From contig NZ_CP031941.1 in assembly GCF_003443655.1 (NCBI RefSeq), positions 3,594,501 to 3,658,500 of the forward strand: a stretch of 64,000 nucleotides of DNA, given 5' to 3'. Positions 62,163 to 64,000 of this stretch are shown here, in pieces. Under the pieces are notes generated by a model. That model searched no databases and was not told the origin of the DNA. It saw only the letters and a list, made by a program, of their open reading frames with translations. How positions within the stretch are numbered: position 1 is the first letter of the stretch; the number at the start of each line of letters is the position of its first letter. The DNA comes from Nostoc sphaeroides (lineage in GTDB: Bacteria; Cyanobacteriota; Cyanobacteriia; Cyanobacteriales; Nostocaceae). The position numbers and the translations under genes are program-made.

Positions 62163-62951
62163 ATGCCAGCATTCCAGAAATTTGATTGCTATATTAGATT
62201 AGATAACTATTCTGGCAAGGATTTAAAAGCTGTGCGGGATGATTTACAGGGCTTGGAAATTAGTCAGGATGATCTGCAAAAGCTCACTAATTTACCTGTC
62301 AATGATCAAATTATAATTATTACAAATCCTCTGAAAAAACTAGTAAATTTATACATTCAAAAAATTAAAAGCTCGGAAGGAGCAACTGTAATTTTTATTG
62401 GGTTTGCTACATTTGTTTTTGGCTACCTTTTATTTGATATTTTTATAAAAATATTTGTAGCATGGATAACAATTCCATCCTGGCTATTATTAACGCTTTT
62501 AGTCTTATGGATTGGCGGTTTGACACAAACTATCTTATATTTAATATGGAAAAGTAGAAGTAAAATTGTCAAAATTAATATGACAAATTCTCTGCAAATC
62601 CTGTTAACCGATGTTGAAAGATATAATACTGTTATTAGAGCAATAGATATCAATGACCAAATAGAAGAAGCTGGTAATCCAGAAGTGCTTATAAAGGAAA
62701 GAGCAAGTGTTATCGAAGCACTAAAACTCACCAAATCAGATTTAGTTCGCGCTTTGAAGACAGAAAGAATTTTGAGAGAAAATAAGAGCTTTATCCTTAG
62801 TAATACAGAGTTATTCGTCAACAATTTAGCAACTTTAACAGCCATGCAAGTAAATGAACAAGCTACTGAGCATGGAAGGTTACTCAATGAAGCATTACAG
62901 ATTGCATTAGATGTGCAACACGAAATGAAAAGATTACAGACTCAGCGTTAA
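62163..62951 (+). CDS. Hypothetical membrane protein with coiled coil
   Basis: 262 residues. N-terminal region resembles effector-linked domain wording (KDLKAVRDDLQGLEISQDDL), two transmembrane helices (about 77-100 and 107-132) and a C-terminal helical part with heptad pattern. No family recognised with confidence. Confidence 0.7.
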   Translation: MPAFQKFDCYIRLDNYSGKDLKAVRDDLQGLEISQDDLQKLTNLPVNDQIIIITNPLKKLVNLYIQKIKSSEGATVIFIGFATFVFGYLLFDIFIKIFVAWITIPSWLLLTLLVLWIGGLTQTILYLIWKSRSKIVKINMTNSLQILLTDVERYNTVIRAIDINDQIEEAGNPEVLIKERASVIEALKLTKSDLVRALKTERILRENKSFILSNTELFVNNLATLTAMQVNEQATEHGRLLNEALQIALDVQHEMKRLQTQR

Positions 62952-63293
62952 GATAATTCGTAATACTTCTCTACGAGAGGCTGCGCCAACGACTACGCTC
63001 AGTACAAGTTCGTAATTCGTAATTCGTAATTCGTAATTCATAATTCCTAATGATGCTCTCTACGAGACGCTACGCTAAGGTAATTGAGATTTAGAAAGCA
63101 CTGCTGAATTCACTCAGTACTCAGTAAGAGTTGGAAAAAGCGTAGATGGTTCTGATAAGTCCATAGACACGCTGGGTGGGTTGACTTTCAACCTACTCGC
63201 CAGATATTCTCAATGGCTTTTTCTATAATCCTTCCCACGGTTGCGATCGCCGGTCTAACATAAAGAATATCAAGCAAGTGATCGCTTATCAGC
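62952..63293. other. Intergenic region with STRR
   Basis: TAATTCG heptamers (63010-63040) and two CTCTACGAGACGCTACGC-type fragments (62968-62990, 63058-63078). No gene seen. Confidence 0.55.
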
Positions 63294-64000
63294 ATGGACT
63301 GGAAAGAAGTCAGAGGTAACTGGGTAATCATTCCCCGAAATCCCGTAGGTATCATCCATTTTTTAGGAGGTGCATTTGTCGCCACCGCACCGCACATCAC
63401 TTATCGCTGGTTACTGGAACAATTGGCAAGTAAAGGTTATGTTGTAATTGCTACGCCTTTCGTCAACACATTAGATCATACTGCGATCGCAAAATCTGTG
63501 CTGCTAAACTTTGACCGCACCCTCGAACGTCTACAAGATTCTGGGGCATTACGTAAGCTTTACTACCCAATCTACGGCATTGGGCACAGTATGGGCTGTA
63601 AACTTCACTTGCTGATTGGTAGCCTCTTTAAAGTAGAACGCGCAGGCAATATTTTAATATCCTTCAACAACTACGCCGCTAAAGAAGCTATCCCCTTAGT
63701 AGAACAATTTAATTCTACTTTGAAAATCGAGTTTACCCCCTCGCCATTGGAAACCAACCAGCTTGTCCAAGAGCGTTACGACATCAGGCGCAATTTATTA
63801 ATAAAATTTAGCAATGACACCATTGACCAATCCGCAGCTTTAACCAAAATCTTGCAAGAACGCTTTGATCAAATGGTGACAACACAAACGTTACCAGGAA
63901 CTCACACAACACCACTAGGTCAAGACATTAAATGGCAAACTGGAACATCTTTCACCCCCTTTGATGCCTTAGGGCAATGGTTCAAACAAGAAGCATACCG
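63294..64000 (+). CDS. DUF1350 alpha/beta-hydrolase-like protein, 3' end outside window
   Basis: Open from ATG 63294 to the window end (235 codons). Starts MDWKEVRGNWVIIPRNPVGI, with HFLGGAFVATAPHITYRWLL and a nucleophile-elbow-like GIGHSMGCKLH (Ser). DUF1350 proteins are conserved in cyanobacteria and plastids; function unknown. No stop within the window. Confidence 0.88.
   Translation, partial: MDWKEVRGNWVIIPRNPVGIIHFLGGAFVATAPHITYRWLLEQLASKGYVVIATPFVNTLDHTAIAKSVLLNFDRTLERLQDSGALRKLYYPIYGIGHSMGCKLHLLIGSLFKVERAGNILISFNNYAAKEAIPLVEQFNSTLKIEFTPSPLETNQLVQERYDIRRNLLIKFSNDTIDQSAALTKILQERFDQMVTTQTLPGTHTTPLGQDIKWQTGTSFTPFDALGQWFKQEAY

Overview
Organism: this is chromosomal DNA of a filamentous, very probably heterocyst-forming cyanobacterium of the Nostoc/Anabaena group. 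The evidence is an allophycocyanin core operon (apcE-apcA-apcB-apcC) whose ApcE has four linker repeats, a cyanobacterial-order ATP synthase operon with separate b and b' subunits, a Flv3/Flv1 flavodiiron pair, ferredoxin:thioredoxin reductase, a CBS-CP12 fusion, xisH/xisI, an H-NOX sensor, many GCGATCGC (HIP1) octamers, and heptameric short tandem repeats between genes. Layout: 0-5 kb holds the end of a VanY-type peptidase gene and the flv3-flv1 pair (minus strand). 5-7 kb has a truncated IS630-type ORF and the tmRNA gene (minus). 7.2-14.1 kb is the complete minus-strand ATP synthase operon without beta/epsilon. 14.6-16.6 kb has a methyltransferase and xisH/xisI lying between copies of the methyltransferase 5' end. 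16.9-19.5 kb is a VWA / PP2C phosphatase / kinase triad. 20-22.3 kb has small genes and a ComB-family phosphatase. 22.8-28 kb is the phycobilisome core operon. 29-32.8 kb has an H-NOX / HNOBA histidine kinase pair and a SEDS protein (FtsW). 34.1-38.6 kb is a large DUF4347/beta-helix/RTX gene split by a small mobile element. 38.9-43.8 kb has rpiA, an SLH protein, an Asn/Gln/Pro-rich membrane protein and CBS-CP12. 44-46.6 kb is an lptA-lptB-lptF/G-like operon. 47.2-48.5 kb is a stand-alone TnpB. 48.5-50.8 kb has a DUF309 gene overlapping ftrC, and a DUF58 protein. 50.9-54.8 kb is an accessory island of decayed toxin-antitoxin fragments, an intact-looking BrnT/BrnA pair and a type II restriction-modification pair. 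55-64 kb has typA, a frameshifted hemerythrin gene, an M20 amidohydrolase, a pentapeptide-repeat protein and the start of a DUF1350 gene. How it works together: most of the window is core photosynthetic, bioenergetic and envelope housekeeping (light harvesting core, ATP synthase, oxygen photoreduction, redox and Calvin-cycle regulation, LPS export). The striking extra layer is the density of small non-autonomous elements. By terminal inverted repeats and exact target duplications I can separate at least four kinds: CAATAC-ended elements with 10-bp duplications (three insertions, one nested in another); GGGACTTCC-ended elements always flanked by TAA, two of them sitting exactly on stop codons; AGTAGTC-ended elements flanked by TA; and a 161-bp element with an 11-bp duplication that breaks the large RTX gene and whose precise removal restores the frame. 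No rRNA, tRNA or CRISPR array was seen. All assignments come from reading motifs, not from database searches.
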